This document shows, piece after piece, positions 35,410 through 44,704 of a DNA stretch of 64,000 bases; within the stretch, counting starts at the first letter, position 1; each line of letters starts with the position of its first letter. The position numbers and the translations under genes were made by a program. The notes beneath the pieces were generated by a model. That model saw nothing but the letters and a program-made list of their open reading frames with translations. It did no database searches and was not told where the DNA came from. Source of the stretch: an uncultured Verrucomicrobiales bacterium (GTDB taxonomy: Bacteria; Verrucomicrobiota; Verrucomicrobiia; Verrucomicrobiales; Akkermansiaceae); NCBI GenBank assembly GCA_937928425.1, contig CALFVL010000052.1, positions 1 through 64,000 on the forward strand, written 5' to 3'.

Positions 35410-36393
35410 ATGCGCGAAATCGAATACCGAGACGCCCTCAACGAAGCCTTCGATGAGGAACTTGCCCGCGATCAAAACGTCGTCCTCATGGGCGAAGAGG
35501 TCGCCCAATACAACGGAGCTTATAAAGTCACTAAAGGCCTCTGGGAAAAATGGGGAGATAAACGAGTTGTTGATACCCCCATCTCAGAAGCTGGCTTCAT
35601 CGGCATGGGCATCGGAGCCTCCATGCTCGGCGTCCGTCCCGTCATGGAACTCATGTTCTGGTCCTTCCACAGCGTCGCCTTTGACCAGCTCGTTAATAAC
35701 GCCGCCTGCTGTCGCTACATGTCCGGCGGTCTCATCAATGTCCCCATCGTCATGCGGGGACCTGCCAATGGAGGCACCAACGTCGGAGCCACCCACTCTC
35801 ACACCCCAGAAGGTCTCTTTGCTGCCTTCCCCGGACTGAAAGTCTGCTCCCCAGCTACCCCTGCAGATGCTAAAGGCCTCATGAAAACCGCCATCCGTGA
35901 TAATGACCCCGTCTACGTCATGGAAAACACCACCCTCTACGGAAATCTCGGCCACGTCCCTGACCCCGCCGATGGTGACTTCACCATTCCCCTCGGTAAG
36001 GCTGATATCAAACGTGAAGGCAGTGACATCTCACTCATCGCCCACGGTGCCAGCGTCCTACGCTGCCTAGAAGCCGCAGAAATCCTCCAAAACGAGCACA
36101 ACATCAGTGCCGAAGTCCTAGACCTCCGCTCCATCCGTCCGCTCGACCAAGACGCCATCATCGAATCAGTCAAAAAAACCAACAAAGCCTGCCTCGTCGA
36201 TGAATCGAAACCCTTCTGCGGTGTCTCTGCTCAAATCACCACCCTTATTCAAGAATACGCCTTCGACTACCTAGACGCCCCAATCAAGCGCGTCTGCACC
36301 ATCGATGCGCCCGCCATCTACTCGCCACACGTCGAGCCTGAGCAACTTCCCAATGCCGCACGCATCGTCAAACAAGTCCTTACCATCGCCTAA
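35410..36393 (+). CDS. pdhB: Pyruvate dehydrogenase E1 component, beta subunit
   Basis: The E1-beta subunit carries the other half of the active site. It starts MREIEYRDALNEAFDEELAR and contains VFLMGEEVAQYNGAYKVT-like VVLMGEEVAQYNGAYKVTKG, DTPISEAGFIGMGIGA, RGPANGGTNVGATHSH, and the C-terminal LDLRSIRPLDQDAIIESV and HVEPEQLPNA. 327 residues is typical. It immediately follows pdhA. Confidence 0.96.
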   Translation: MREIEYRDALNEAFDEELARDQNVVLMGEEVAQYNGAYKVTKGLWEKWGDKRVVDTPISEAGFIGMGIGASMLGVRPVMELMFWSFHSVAFDQLVNNAACCRYMSGGLINVPIVMRGPANGGTNVGATHSHTPEGLFAAFPGLKVCSPATPADAKGLMKTAIRDNDPVYVMENTTLYGNLGHVPDPADGDFTIPLGKADIKREGSDISLIAHGASVLRCLEAAEILQNEHNISAEVLDLRSIRPLDQDAIIESVKKTNKACLVDESKPFCGVSAQITTLIQEYAFDYLDAPIKRVCTIDAPAIYSPHVEPEQLPNAARIVKQVLTIA

Positions 36394-36477
36394 AAAGCTC
36401 ATTTTCAAGAAATCCACTCTCGACAAGCCAGCTCAACATCTGATTTCCTAAGCGAAGGTAAAAACAATCACACATTC

Positions 36478-36876
36478 ATGAAAAAACTGATCCCACTTCT
36501 TTTCCTCGGCCTCATTGCAACTCTACTTCCCTCATGCTGTGGCCTTGGTAAGTGTTGTAAAAAAGGTAAGTTCGTCCGTATTGGATGTGAAAATAAGGGA
36601 TACACCACAAAAGAAGTTACCAAATATAAAATCGTAAAACGTACCGTTGACCCCGGAACCAAAGGTGGAGTCCCTTACGAAGTAGAAGATAAAATCGCCT
36701 ACACCGAGACCATCAAGGTGAAGCAAAAATGCGGTGCCTGCGGATCAAAATACTGCCCTAAGCCTGACTGCTGCGGAATCATAAACCCCGGAGTTCTCAA
36801 GCGTGCCACCGGTCAAGGAGGTACAGGAGAACCACACATCGGCACCATCCCCACCATGAAGGTGCTCGCTGAATAA
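36478..36876 (+). CDS. Cysteine-rich lipoprotein
   Basis: Lipoprotein signal MKKLIPLLFLGLIATLLPSC with lipobox LPSC, then ten further Cys in 110 residues: CGLGKCCKKGKF, GCENKG, CGACGSKYC and PDCCGIINPG. I do not know a family. CGAC-x3-C and the CC pairs could bind a metal or form disulfides in the periplasm. The region TKYKIVKRTVDPG is basic. It is monocistronic or shares a transcript with the next small lipoprotein, which begins 6 nt later; a terminator lies inside the beginning of that gene. Confidence 0.75.
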   Translation: MKKLIPLLFLGLIATLLPSCCGLGKCCKKGKFVRIGCENKGYTTKEVTKYKIVKRTVDPGTKGGVPYEVEDKIAYTETIKVKQKCGACGSKYCPKPDCCGIINPGVLKRATGQGGTGEPHIGTIPTMKVLAE

Positions 36877-36882
36877 GCCTCC

Positions 36883-37248
36883 ATGAAAACCCTTTCTCAG
36901 CCCACACGCCTTCTTTCAAGGCTGTGGGTTTTTTCATCTCTGAACGTCACCATAGCCAGCGTGACCCTCACTACGGGCTTCTTCACCTCATCCTGCCAAT
37001 CATCTCCCCCAGTGACTCGGCCCAGCCTCTCATCTCGCCCCATTAACGTGACTTCTTCATCATCTCATCCCCGTGATTACCAAGGAATGTCTCTTGAAGC
37101 CGCCAAAGCGAAAGCCGAGAACGCACAGCTCCCATGGCGCCTCGTCCGGATCGATGGACAAAGCCGCCCCGTCACCAAAGACTACCGCCCAAACCGCCTC
37201 AACTTCGAAATTACCAAAGGAAAAGTCACCCGCGTGACAAGAGGCTAA
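36883..37248 (+). CDS. Lipoprotein with I78-type peptidase-inhibitor domain
   Basis: A hydrophobic N-terminus ends FFTSSC (lipobox TSSC), followed by a Ser-rich linker. The last 60 residues (GMSLEAAKAKAENAQLPWRL, VRIDGQSRPVTKDYRPNRLN, FEITKGKVTRVTRG) match the I78 inhibitor family pattern: a helix, 'vRvi..g..vT.DyR.dRLN', and a C-terminal strand 'itrv.cG'. The usual final Cys is Arg here and the disulfide is absent, as in some potato-inhibitor-like members. It probably guards envelope proteins against serine proteases. Start choice: ATG 36883, although a terminator hairpin lies inside the first 18 codons. Confidence 0.7.
   Translation: MKTLSQPTRLLSRLWVFSSLNVTIASVTLTTGFFTSSCQSSPPVTRPSLSSRPINVTSSSSHPRDYQGMSLEAAKAKAENAQLPWRLVRIDGQSRPVTKDYRPNRLNFEITKGKVTRVTRG
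36901..36934 (+). terminator. Terminator overlapping the start of the I78-type lipoprotein gene
   Basis: CCCACA(C)GCCTT - CTTTC - AAGGCTGTGGG followed by six T: an 11-bp stem with one bulge. It terminates the Cys-rich lipoprotein transcript and lies inside codons 7-18 of the next gene, so expression of that gene needs readthrough. Confidence 0.8.
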
Positions 37249-37254
37249 AGCGGC

Positions 37255-38376
37255 TCAAAGCTCCCCACGCTGCTCCTTCTCCAGCTCGATCCGGTCATCC
37301 CGATTCCGCGCCTTCACTCTGCTATTACGCTTCCCCCAGCGCTCCACAATCATCTGCCGCTTCTTCCGGCGGAAGTTCAGCTCCTCGATCTCCTCATCCA
37401 GCCTCAAATAACCCTCATAACGGGCTAAATCCAGCTCCCCCGCCTCCACCGCTGCCGCAATCGCACAGCCTCGATCCCCCTGATGCTTACAATCACGAAA
37501 TTTACACCGCAACGTCAGCTCCTCCACATCCGCGAAGCTATCCCGCAGCGTCTCCTCATCAGTCCACATCTGCACCTCACGAATCCCCGGATTATCCACT
37601 AACATTCCCCCCTCTTCTAACACCACCAACTCGCGTGCCACCGTGGTATGCCGCCCCTTCCCCGTCACCTCATTCACCTCACCAGTCCACAGCCACTCCT
37701 CTCCTAAAAGCTGATTTACCAGCGTAGACTTCCCCACCCCACTGGACCCCACCATGGTTAAAGTCACCCCCGCTCTTAAATGAGACTTTAAAACCTCCAG
37801 CCCCTCATGGCGCGTCGCACTCGTCACATGCACCTCCGCCTCAGGTGAAAGCTCCTGTATCTCCACTCGTGCCTTCTCATTCACCTCATCCTCCTCCAGA
37901 TCTGATTTATTGACCAGAACCACACAGCGCGCCCCACTCTTCTGGATAATCGTAAAATAACGCTCCATCCGCCGGAGATTAAAATCAGCTCCCGCATCTG
38001 TCACCACCACCACCACATCCACATTCGCCGCCATCACCTGCTCCTCACTACTCTTCCCCGGCGCCTTCCGGGAAAAACAAGTGCGCCTAGGTAAGCGGGC
38101 CCGGATAATGTGCTCATCATTCTCACCCGCTCCCAGCTCGATCGCCACCCAGTCTCCCACCGCCGGCAGCTCCGCGTCACAGCTCGCCTCATGCCACACC
38201 TTTCCCCCCACCACACAGTCCACCTCCTCAGCTCCCTCTAATAGGGCAGAAAAATTAATCTTAGTCTCTCGGATCAGACGCCCCGCCACCCATCCCTCCT
38301 TTGCCACCTCAGTAAAGTACCTCGAGAAAAAATCATTCCATCCTAAATCTTGGAGAGTCATCTGCTCAAAGTTCAA
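37255..38376 (-). CDS. rsgA: RsgA ribosome-biogenesis GTPase (small-subunit maturation)
   Basis: RsgA is a circularly permuted GTPase that matures the 30S subunit. The G motifs appear in permuted order: G4 VLVNKSDLE, G1 VGSSGVGKSTLVNQL, G2 GRHTTVAREL, G3 LVDNPGIREV. An N-terminal OB-fold (AVGDWVAIEL) and the C-terminal zinc motif CKFRDCKHQGDRGCAI complete the family. 373 residues. It is antiparallel and convergent with the upstream small genes. Confidence 0.95.
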   Translation of the reverse strand: MNFEQMTLQDLGWNDFFSRYFTEVAKEGWVAGRLIRETKINFSALLEGAEEVDCVVGGKVWHEASCDAELPAVGDWVAIELGAGENDEHIIRARLPRRTCFSRKAPGKSSEEQVMAANVDVVVVVTDAGADFNLRRMERYFTIIQKSGARCVVLVNKSDLEEDEVNEKARVEIQELSPEAEVHVTSATRHEGLEVLKSHLRAGVTLTMVGSSGVGKSTLVNQLLGEEWLWTGEVNEVTGKGRHTTVARELVVLEEGGMLVDNPGIREVQMWTDEETLRDSFADVEELTLRCKFRDCKHQGDRGCAIAAAVEAGELDLARYEGYLRLDEEIEELNFRRKKRQMIVERWGKRNSRVKARNRDDRIELEKEQRGEL

Positions 38377-38440
38377 ACCGGAATCGCCTTAAGAAAAAGT
38401 TTCATTTTCATGACTCAGCATTCACTGCTACCTCTTCCCC

Positions 38441-39337
38441 GTGGGATATAACGATCGAGACTACATGCAAGCAGAGCGCAGCCGCTACGGACAGCGCCCT
38501 CCCGCCATGCCCAGCCCTTTCCAAGGGGCCCCCGTCACCAAGTGGCTCATCATCAGTAATATCGTCATTCTCCTCCTCCAAGCCCTCATGACCCAGCCCG
38601 GTCAGCCCGTCTTCCTCCAAAACATCGGCCACTTCAGCATCCAAGAAGGCATCTATCACCTTCAACTTTGGCGCCTCCTAAGCTTCCAATTTCTCCACGC
38701 CAACTTCAGCCACCTCATCATGAACCTCATCGGCCTCTTCTTCTTCGGGCCTCACATCGAACGCTGGATGAGCAGTAGAGTTTATCTCAGCTTCTACCTC
38801 CTCAGTGGAGTCGCCGGAGCCCTCTTCTACACCCTTCTCTACTTCATTCCCGGACTCTTTGAAGGATATCACCCCAGCGTCCCCATGGTCGGAGCCTCCG
38901 CTGGACTCTTCGGCATCCTCGCCGCCTTCTACTTCGTCGCGCCGAATGCTCGCGTCCTGCTCTTCTTCGTCATCCCCCTTCAGATGAGGACCCTCGGCCT
39001 CGTCTACTTTCTCTATGAAGCCTGCGCCGTCCTCTTTAACTGGCATAATGCCGGCGGCAGCGCGGGCCACCTTGGCGGCGCCATCTTCGGTCTCGCTGTC
39101 CTAAAATGGCCTCCCCTAAAAGACCTCGTCGTTAAAGTCTCACAGCTAGGGCAAGCCTCCAGCTCTCCCAAAACCAGAAAATCTCAAGAAGCTAAAATCA
39201 TCCGCGAAGTCCCCCACTCCCCACTCCAGCTTTCAAAAGAAGTCGACCGCATCCTTGATAAAATCAGCGAGCAGGGAATCCAGTCCCTCAGCACTAAAGA
39301 AAAAGAAACCCTTAACAAAGCCCGCCGAGACAAATGA
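38441..39337 (+). CDS. Rhomboid-family intramembrane serine protease
   Basis: Six transmembrane segments, the catalytic serine in GASAGLFGILAAFYF, and the catalytic histidine in GSAGHLGGAIFGLAVL define an active rhomboid. Loop 1 (RLLSFQFLHANFSHLIMNLIG) carries the typical H-x-x-x-N pattern. The first 40 residues are hydrophilic. The C-terminal 80 residues (SSPKTRKSQEAKIIREVPHS) carry a zinc-free helical tail ending EKETLNKARRDK, a segment seen in DUF6576-type endings. Start is a GTG at 38441. Its stop overlaps the mazG start (ATGA). Confidence 0.93.
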   Translation: MGYNDRDYMQAERSRYGQRPPAMPSPFQGAPVTKWLIISNIVILLLQALMTQPGQPVFLQNIGHFSIQEGIYHLQLWRLLSFQFLHANFSHLIMNLIGLFFFGPHIERWMSSRVYLSFYLLSGVAGALFYTLLYFIPGLFEGYHPSVPMVGASAGLFGILAAFYFVAPNARVLLFFVIPLQMRTLGLVYFLYEACAVLFNWHNAGGSAGHLGGAIFGLAVLKWPPLKDLVVKVSQLGQASSSPKTRKSQEAKIIREVPHSPLQLSKEVDRILDKISEQGIQSLSTKEKETLNKARRDK

Positions 39338-40146
39338 CTGACGACGAAATGATCCACTGCTCGGAGCCCCACCTCCAAATCACCCGCCTCCGTGCCATCA
39401 TGCACCGCCTCCGCGCCCCCGGCGGCTGCTCCTGGGATGCTGAACAATCCCACCACTCTCTTGTTTCTAACCTCATCGAGGAAACTTACGAAACCGTAGC
39501 GGCTATCCGTGCGAATGACCCTCTGAACCTCCAAGAAGAACTCGGAGACCTTCTCCTCCAAGTCGTCTTCCATGCGGAAATCGCACAAGAGGATGAAAAG
39601 TTTAACCTCGATGACATCGCACGCGGGATCTCAGAGAAACTCATCCGCCGTCACCCCCACATCTACGGCGACTCAGAAATCAAAGACACCGCAGGAGTCC
39701 TCACCCAGTGGGAGGACATCAAACGCGCCGAAAAAGGCCACGTGGAGAAACCCTACCTCCACGGAATCGGCAAAGGACTCCCCGCCCTCCTTAAAGCTGC
39801 TAAACTTCAAAAGAAAGCCAGCAAGATCGGCTTCGACTGGCCAGACACCAAAGGCATCGTCGAAAAAATAGATGAAGAACTCGCCGAAGTACGAGAAGAA
39901 CTCGACAAACACGAAAAGGGGAAAAACGCCACCCCAGAACTAGAAGCAGAAATCGGTGATCTCCTCTTCATCGTCACCAATCTCGCTCGGAAACTAAACA
40001 TCGACCCTGAAGTCGCCCTCGAAGGGACGAACCAAAAATTCCTCCACCGCTTCGCCAAGATCGAGGAAGGCCTCAAAGCGCAAAACACCACCTTAGAAGA
40101 AGCCTCCCTCGCCGAGATGGACCGCCTCTGGAACGCCGCAAAGTGA
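39334..40146 (+). CDS. mazG: Nucleoside triphosphate pyrophosphohydrolase MazG
   Basis: MazG hydrolyses NTPs to NMP and pyrophosphate, cleaning non-canonical nucleotides. Two MazG repeats: GGCSWDAEQSHHSLVSNLIE, with EETYE and EELGDLLLQVVFHAEIA metal-binding clusters, and the second around GFDWPDTKGIVEKIDEELAE and EAEIGDLLFIVTNLARKLN. 270 residues, complete. It overlaps the rhomboid gene by 4 nt, so the two are translationally coupled. Confidence 0.95.
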   Translation: MTDDEMIHCSEPHLQITRLRAIMHRLRAPGGCSWDAEQSHHSLVSNLIEETYETVAAIRANDPLNLQEELGDLLLQVVFHAEIAQEDEKFNLDDIARGISEKLIRRHPHIYGDSEIKDTAGVLTQWEDIKRAEKGHVEKPYLHGIGKGLPALLKAAKLQKKASKIGFDWPDTKGIVEKIDEELAEVREELDKHEKGKNATPELEAEIGDLLFIVTNLARKLNIDPEVALEGTNQKFLHRFAKIEEGLKAQNTTLEEASLAEMDRLWNAAK

Positions 40147-40260
40147 GAATTCCCACCAGTGACTCCACCTCGAGTCCTTCTCATTCTACCTACTCTAGAA
40201 CTGCGATAAGTTCCTAACTCTGCGATACCGTAGCGAGGTAAGATTGACCTGAGGCTAAGA

Positions 40261-42222
40261 TTGGCCTTAGCTGCGCGCGTGCGTGTCATCTGGCTAAGCT
40301 TCCCCCTCTTTTTTCTCTGGGCGTGCAAAGAAACCCCCTCCGCTAGCTCAACCGAGCAGGATAAGACTCCCCCTAAGGTGTCTTTCTCTAAGGAGGTGCG
40401 CCCCCTCTTGCTCGAAAACTGCCTTTCTTGTCATCAGGATTTCCCACTACATTCCCCTACTGACTGGGACCTCCTGCACACCCATAAGGAAGGCCTCGAA
40501 ACGCCTGAACTCCTTAAAAGGTGGCTCAGTGAAGGGGGCGAAATTGACCCACACTGGGCCCTGCTCCCGCTTCGCGAAGTGGCAGGAACTTCAGTCGATG
40601 ACTTCATCGAGCCCACTGCGAACCTCCGAAAAAAGCGCAAAGTCCCAGAAGCGATGTTTAGTGCTCCGGTGGTGGATCTACTAGCAGGGGACTTAATGGC
40701 TGATTCATCGCGAACTGTCTCTACTGGCTATCTGCGAAGAGAGGACGATAGCCCGCAGTGGAGGGCTGAGCTGGTAGCCCGAGAGTTTCTTGGAGTAAAC
40801 ATCGCTTGCGCCCGTTGTCACGATCACCCCGGCGAGGACTGGACGACTGAGCGCTACCAGAAACTCACCGATCTTTTCACCACTCCTTACGACCATCTTC
40901 CTAAGTCCCTCCCCCCTCTCTTTATCAAAAAGAGCGCTGAGGCGAGCCAAGCACTCGAGAGCCTAAAGCAGGAGCTCAAGGCTGCCTCAGCCGTAACTCC
41001 ACCCCTAGAGCAAGATTACCTTGACTGGCTCGAGAGTGATGAGGGGCTGCCCTCGCTCTCTGGACTAGTCGCGGCCTACTCATTTGAGGGGAATCGACTT
41101 CATAACCTCGCCCTAGCAAGCCCCATAAAAGCAGAGGGACATAGCCTCATTATGGAAGGAAGCGCACATGGCGAGGGCCTTCTATTCACCGGAGAAAATA
41201 AACTCAGTTTATCAGGCCTCCCCATCACGAGTGAGCTCGATCCCTTCACCTTTTCCGCCTGGATTAAGCTCGGGGAGGACTCTTTACAGGACACTCCAAT
41301 AGCCAGAATCGGAAGTCGCGAGCGCGGCTTTGAATTCCTAGTCCACCGGGGGAGACTCCAAGCACGCTGGTCTAGATTCTGGCCTCAGTTCGCCATCTCG
41401 GTAAGTTCTAAATCTCCTCTCATTGTGCAGGATCGCTGGTCCCATGTGGCGGTAAGCTATGATGGCACTCGCTTGGCATCCGGACTCCAAATTTACCTGA
41501 ATGGACTTCCGGTCGAGCTAGAAGTAGCACCCAGCAAGCTTATGAAATCCGTCCTAGCGGGGCCTAAGCCGCTAACCATCTCAGGGAAAGGACTCTCACT
41601 CGATGAACTCCAAATCTACCGACGCGCCCTGAGCCCCTTAGGAATTAAACAGATCTTCGATGGCCGCTCACTCGCCCTCGCCTACCAGAATGGGGACGAT
41701 CTCAGAGAATTTTACCAGCGTCACCACGCGAAAAACCGAGACTCTAGGCAGCAGAGAATCCGCAAAATTAACGAATCTCTCCTACAAATAGAAAATGACT
41801 TAGCAGCCTACCTCGTCATGGCAAGCCAGCCACCACGTGAAGAAAATTCAGTCTCGCACAAAGATCCAGCCACAGGGGCGGAGTTTAAGCCAAAAACGCC
41901 AGCAACCGAGACACAATCAGAGACAAAGGAAGCCCAAAATCGCCTCGAATTCGCGCAGGGGTTAAATAAGGACCTCCTCGCCCGCTCCCTCGCAAATGAA
42001 GTCTGGCGCAGACACTTCGGTCATGGCTTGACCACCTCTCTCGGGCTAAGTGCCCCTCTCCCTGCTCACGGGCACTTACTAGAATGGCTGGCCGGAGAGC
42101 TTAAAAAGAACGACTTTAAGATCAATCAGCTCGGTGAGCTAATTCGCCGCTCAAGTGCTTGGAAGCAGGAATGGACGGCACCAGAAATGACCGAAATGAC
42201 CTGTCCACGCCCTGCAGAGTAA
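40261..42222 (+). CDS. Lipoprotein: PSCyt cytochrome, LamG and short DUF1553
   Basis: A TTG start (GAGG 8 nt upstream) leads to VRVIWLSFPLFFLWAC, a lipoprotein signal. First a haem-binding segment with CLSCH (SKEVRPLLLENCLSCHQDF), then a DUF1549-like part with a second motif CARCHDHP. A LamG/concanavalin-like domain follows in the middle (LVAAYSFEG to LDELQIYRRAL). The end is the beginning of DUF1553 (LANEVWRRHFGHGL, LIRRSSAWKQ), stopping about 300 residues short of the usual length. 653 residues. These proteins are abundant in Planctomycetes and Verrucomicrobia; their role in polysaccharide degradation is inferred, not proven. Confidence 0.8.
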   Translation: MALAARVRVIWLSFPLFFLWACKETPSASSTEQDKTPPKVSFSKEVRPLLLENCLSCHQDFPLHSPTDWDLLHTHKEGLETPELLKRWLSEGGEIDPHWALLPLREVAGTSVDDFIEPTANLRKKRKVPEAMFSAPVVDLLAGDLMADSSRTVSTGYLRREDDSPQWRAELVAREFLGVNIACARCHDHPGEDWTTERYQKLTDLFTTPYDHLPKSLPPLFIKKSAEASQALESLKQELKAASAVTPPLEQDYLDWLESDEGLPSLSGLVAAYSFEGNRLHNLALASPIKAEGHSLIMEGSAHGEGLLFTGENKLSLSGLPITSELDPFTFSAWIKLGEDSLQDTPIARIGSRERGFEFLVHRGRLQARWSRFWPQFAISVSSKSPLIVQDRWSHVAVSYDGTRLASGLQIYLNGLPVELEVAPSKLMKSVLAGPKPLTISGKGLSLDELQIYRRALSPLGIKQIFDGRSLALAYQNGDDLREFYQRHHAKNRDSRQQRIRKINESLLQIENDLAAYLVMASQPPREENSVSHKDPATGAEFKPKTPATETQSETKEAQNRLEFAQGLNKDLLARSLANEVWRRHFGHGLTTSLGLSAPLPAHGHLLEWLAGELKKNDFKINQLGELIRRSSAWKQEWTAPEMTEMTCPRPAE

Positions 42223-42227
42223 GCCCC

Positions 42228-44477
42228 TCACTCATCTTTCTCGATCGTCGCAAGATTCGCCGCAGTGGTGGCCCTCACCAGATCTCCTAAGATTAGCAAA
42301 GTTTCACGCTTTATCGCATCGATACCGCTGGGCCATTTTAAGGCCTTTTCCAGCTCGGCTAACTCATCCACGGCCTCCCGAATGTAGTCCTCTGAATGGT
42401 CATCTTGGTCGAAGGGACGGAGCTCCTCCCGACTTAAATCATCCAAGCTTAAGCGAAATACCTGCAAGGTCCTTTCATCCTCCTCTTCCATCTGCGCAAA
42501 GCGCCTCCTCCGCTCCTCGTTCCGTGACTCTCGCAGACGCTCCTCTCTCTCCACTTGCTCCAGCCGTGCTTTAAGATTTAAAGAAATTTCATTCTTAGCG
42601 ACCTCCGCCCTCGCCCGGGCGACGTCACTGCGGAGATACTGGAAGTAATGCACCTGCTCTAAGCGCTGCTCGCTCCTCTCTTTTAAAAAATCTAGATACA
42701 ATTCATCACGATCCCACGGCTTAAGGCGCGAGCTCCCCCGGATGACATCATGAGGGAGAGCATACTTCTGGAAGCCCTCACCCACCTCGTAAGCGTCATT
42801 GATATCTGGAAAAATTAAATCCGGAGTCACCCCCTTACTCTGAACGGAGCTCCCAGAAACTCGGTAATACTTCTGGAATGTGAGCTTGAGCGACCCCACT
42901 CGGACTCGATCAGAAAAAACCGGCATCACATCGGCAAGATCTACCACTTTCTGCACCGTCCCTTTCCCATAAGTCGCCGCTGACCCTACGATGACGGCAC
43001 GATTGTAATCCTGTAACGCCCCCGCTAGGATCTCGGTCGCTGAAGCGCTTCCTCGATTCGTCAAAACGACCAAGGGGCCATTATAAAGAGGCTTGCGATG
43101 AAAGGAATTTAGCGAACGGACCTGCCCGTTAATCGACTTCACCTGCACCACCGGGCCACGAGAAATGAAGAATCCAGTGAGGCGCTGCACCTCTGGAAGA
43201 GAGCCCCCTGCATTATCACGTAGATCAAGAGCTAAACCATCTACCTCCTCATCCTTCAGACGCGCCAACAATCGCTCCACATCGACTGAAACTCGACTCC
43301 CCACCCCGTCATAATCGAAGTAAAAGGAAGGGATCGTAATCACCCCGAGCCGGATCATCTCATCCTCACTCCCATACTCATAGATCTTCGCCGAGGCTAA
43401 ATCATCCTTAATCGTAACCACTCCACGGGGGACGGTAATTTCCAAAACCACATCCTCTCCTTCTCCCTCCTCATCATCCAGCTTAACCGAGCGCTTCACT
43501 CGCAGACCCACTGGAAGCTCATCTTCCCCTAAAATATGCTCAATCACCTTATCAATCGGCTTAAACATAATATCGACCCAGCGCCCATCTCCCTGAGGAG
43601 AAATCGCCACCAATCGGTCACCTAATTTCAACTCACCCTGCTGATCTGCCGGACCGCCGTTTACGATCCCATAAATCTCGGCCTCGCCGAAATCATTCAT
43701 CGAAAGTCGCGCCCCGATCCCCACCAACTCGTTACTCACATCAATCTTAAATTGCTCCAGCTCTGTCTCACTATAATACTCACTATGAGGGTCATAGGCA
43801 TTAGCCACAGCGCTCAGGAAATAATTTGCAATGTCCTCCTCGCTCGTTTTTGCCACCGTTTTAAAAAGACGGTCGAATTGTAAGGCAACCTTCTTCTTGA
43901 TCGAGGGCTCACTCCGAAACGGATCTGGCCTACCCACCCTCTTAGCTCGTGCGCGGAGGCGCTTCCGCTTTATCCTCTCGCTGAGAATCATCTCTTCTAA
44001 CAAGTCCCTCCACACCTGCTGGAGGGCTGAGCCGTCAACCGGCCACTCCAGCTCTCCGCGATCTCGTGTGATCTTCCGCTCCTTCGTAAAGTCAAACTGA
44101 CCTCGCTCCAATAACTCAGCCACATAGGACACCCTCCCAGACACTCGGCTGCGGTAAACCTCATAAAGGCCCCGAGCAATCGGCATAAAAGTCCTCGTGC
44201 TCAAGCGGTCATGCAAGCTGCGCTCATAGCGCCGCTTAAATTCATCCACCTCAGAGGCTAGAAAATAAACTCGATCTCCATCCAAGGTTTCCAAGTAGCG
44301 CTCAAAAAAACGGGCACTCAACTCCTCATTAAAGGGCAATCTCGCATAATGACCGTTTTGAAGAATGCGGATCATCTCCCGCCCCACCAGATCAAACTCT
44401 GCCGCCCGAGAAGGAAGCACTGTTAAAAAAAACAGCACGAGCGAAACCGAATGAAAAAATCGAGACAAACTGATCAT
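42228..44477 (-). CDS. prc: Tail-specific protease Prc/CtpA (S41)
   Basis: A periplasmic S41 serine protease that degrades or processes proteins from the C-terminus. I start at ATG 44477 (MISLSRFFHSVSLVLFFLTV), which has an AGGA site 11 nt upstream and gives a clean signal peptide ending SRAAEF. A helical N-terminal domain, a PDZ domain (IGARLSMNDFGEAEIYGIVN then GPADQQGELKLGDRLV), then the catalytic Ser in RGSASATEILAGAL and Lys in YGKGTVQKVV, and a charged C-terminal helical tail. About 750 residues, the long Prc form of Gram-negatives. Confidence 0.93.
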   Translation of the reverse strand: MISLSRFFHSVSLVLFFLTVLPSRAAEFDLVGREMIRILQNGHYARLPFNEELSARFFERYLETLDGDRVYFLASEVDEFKRRYERSLHDRLSTRTFMPIARGLYEVYRSRVSGRVSYVAELLERGQFDFTKERKITRDRGELEWPVDGSALQQVWRDLLEEMILSERIKRKRLRARAKRVGRPDPFRSEPSIKKKVALQFDRLFKTVAKTSEEDIANYFLSAVANAYDPHSEYYSETELEQFKIDVSNELVGIGARLSMNDFGEAEIYGIVNGGPADQQGELKLGDRLVAISPQGDGRWVDIMFKPIDKVIEHILGEDELPVGLRVKRSVKLDDEEGEGEDVVLEITVPRGVVTIKDDLASAKIYEYGSEDEMIRLGVITIPSFYFDYDGVGSRVSVDVERLLARLKDEEVDGLALDLRDNAGGSLPEVQRLTGFFISRGPVVQVKSINGQVRSLNSFHRKPLYNGPLVVLTNRGSASATEILAGALQDYNRAVIVGSAATYGKGTVQKVVDLADVMPVFSDRVRVGSLKLTFQKYYRVSGSSVQSKGVTPDLIFPDINDAYEVGEGFQKYALPHDVIRGSSRLKPWDRDELYLDFLKERSEQRLEQVHYFQYLRSDVARARAEVAKNEISLNLKARLEQVEREERLRESRNEERRRRFAQMEEEDERTLQVFRLSLDDLSREELRPFDQDDHSEDYIREAVDELAELEKALKWPSGIDAIKRETLLILGDLVRATTAANLATIEKDE

Positions 44478-44704
44478 AAAAAGTGATCCTAATTTAAAAG
44501 ATCCCCTTCGCCCACCTTCACCCATCGAGCCCCTGATGTCGATGCCATTCGTGGCTTCGCAGCTTCATGATTCTCAGCTCCCTGCTCCAGATCGCTCGGA
44601 TCGGCTCAGCCTGATTCGTAGCAAATTCCCTAAAATGCACGCTTGACGCACCCTTCCCACCCTCCTAGTTTCCCGCTCCCCTCCGGACTCAGGGGATCTA
44701 AGTT

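Noticed and set aside
44526-44704. Small gene between prc and rpsU
   Set aside because: 178 bases with no frame that has a start and a plausible product; only rpsU upstream sequence.
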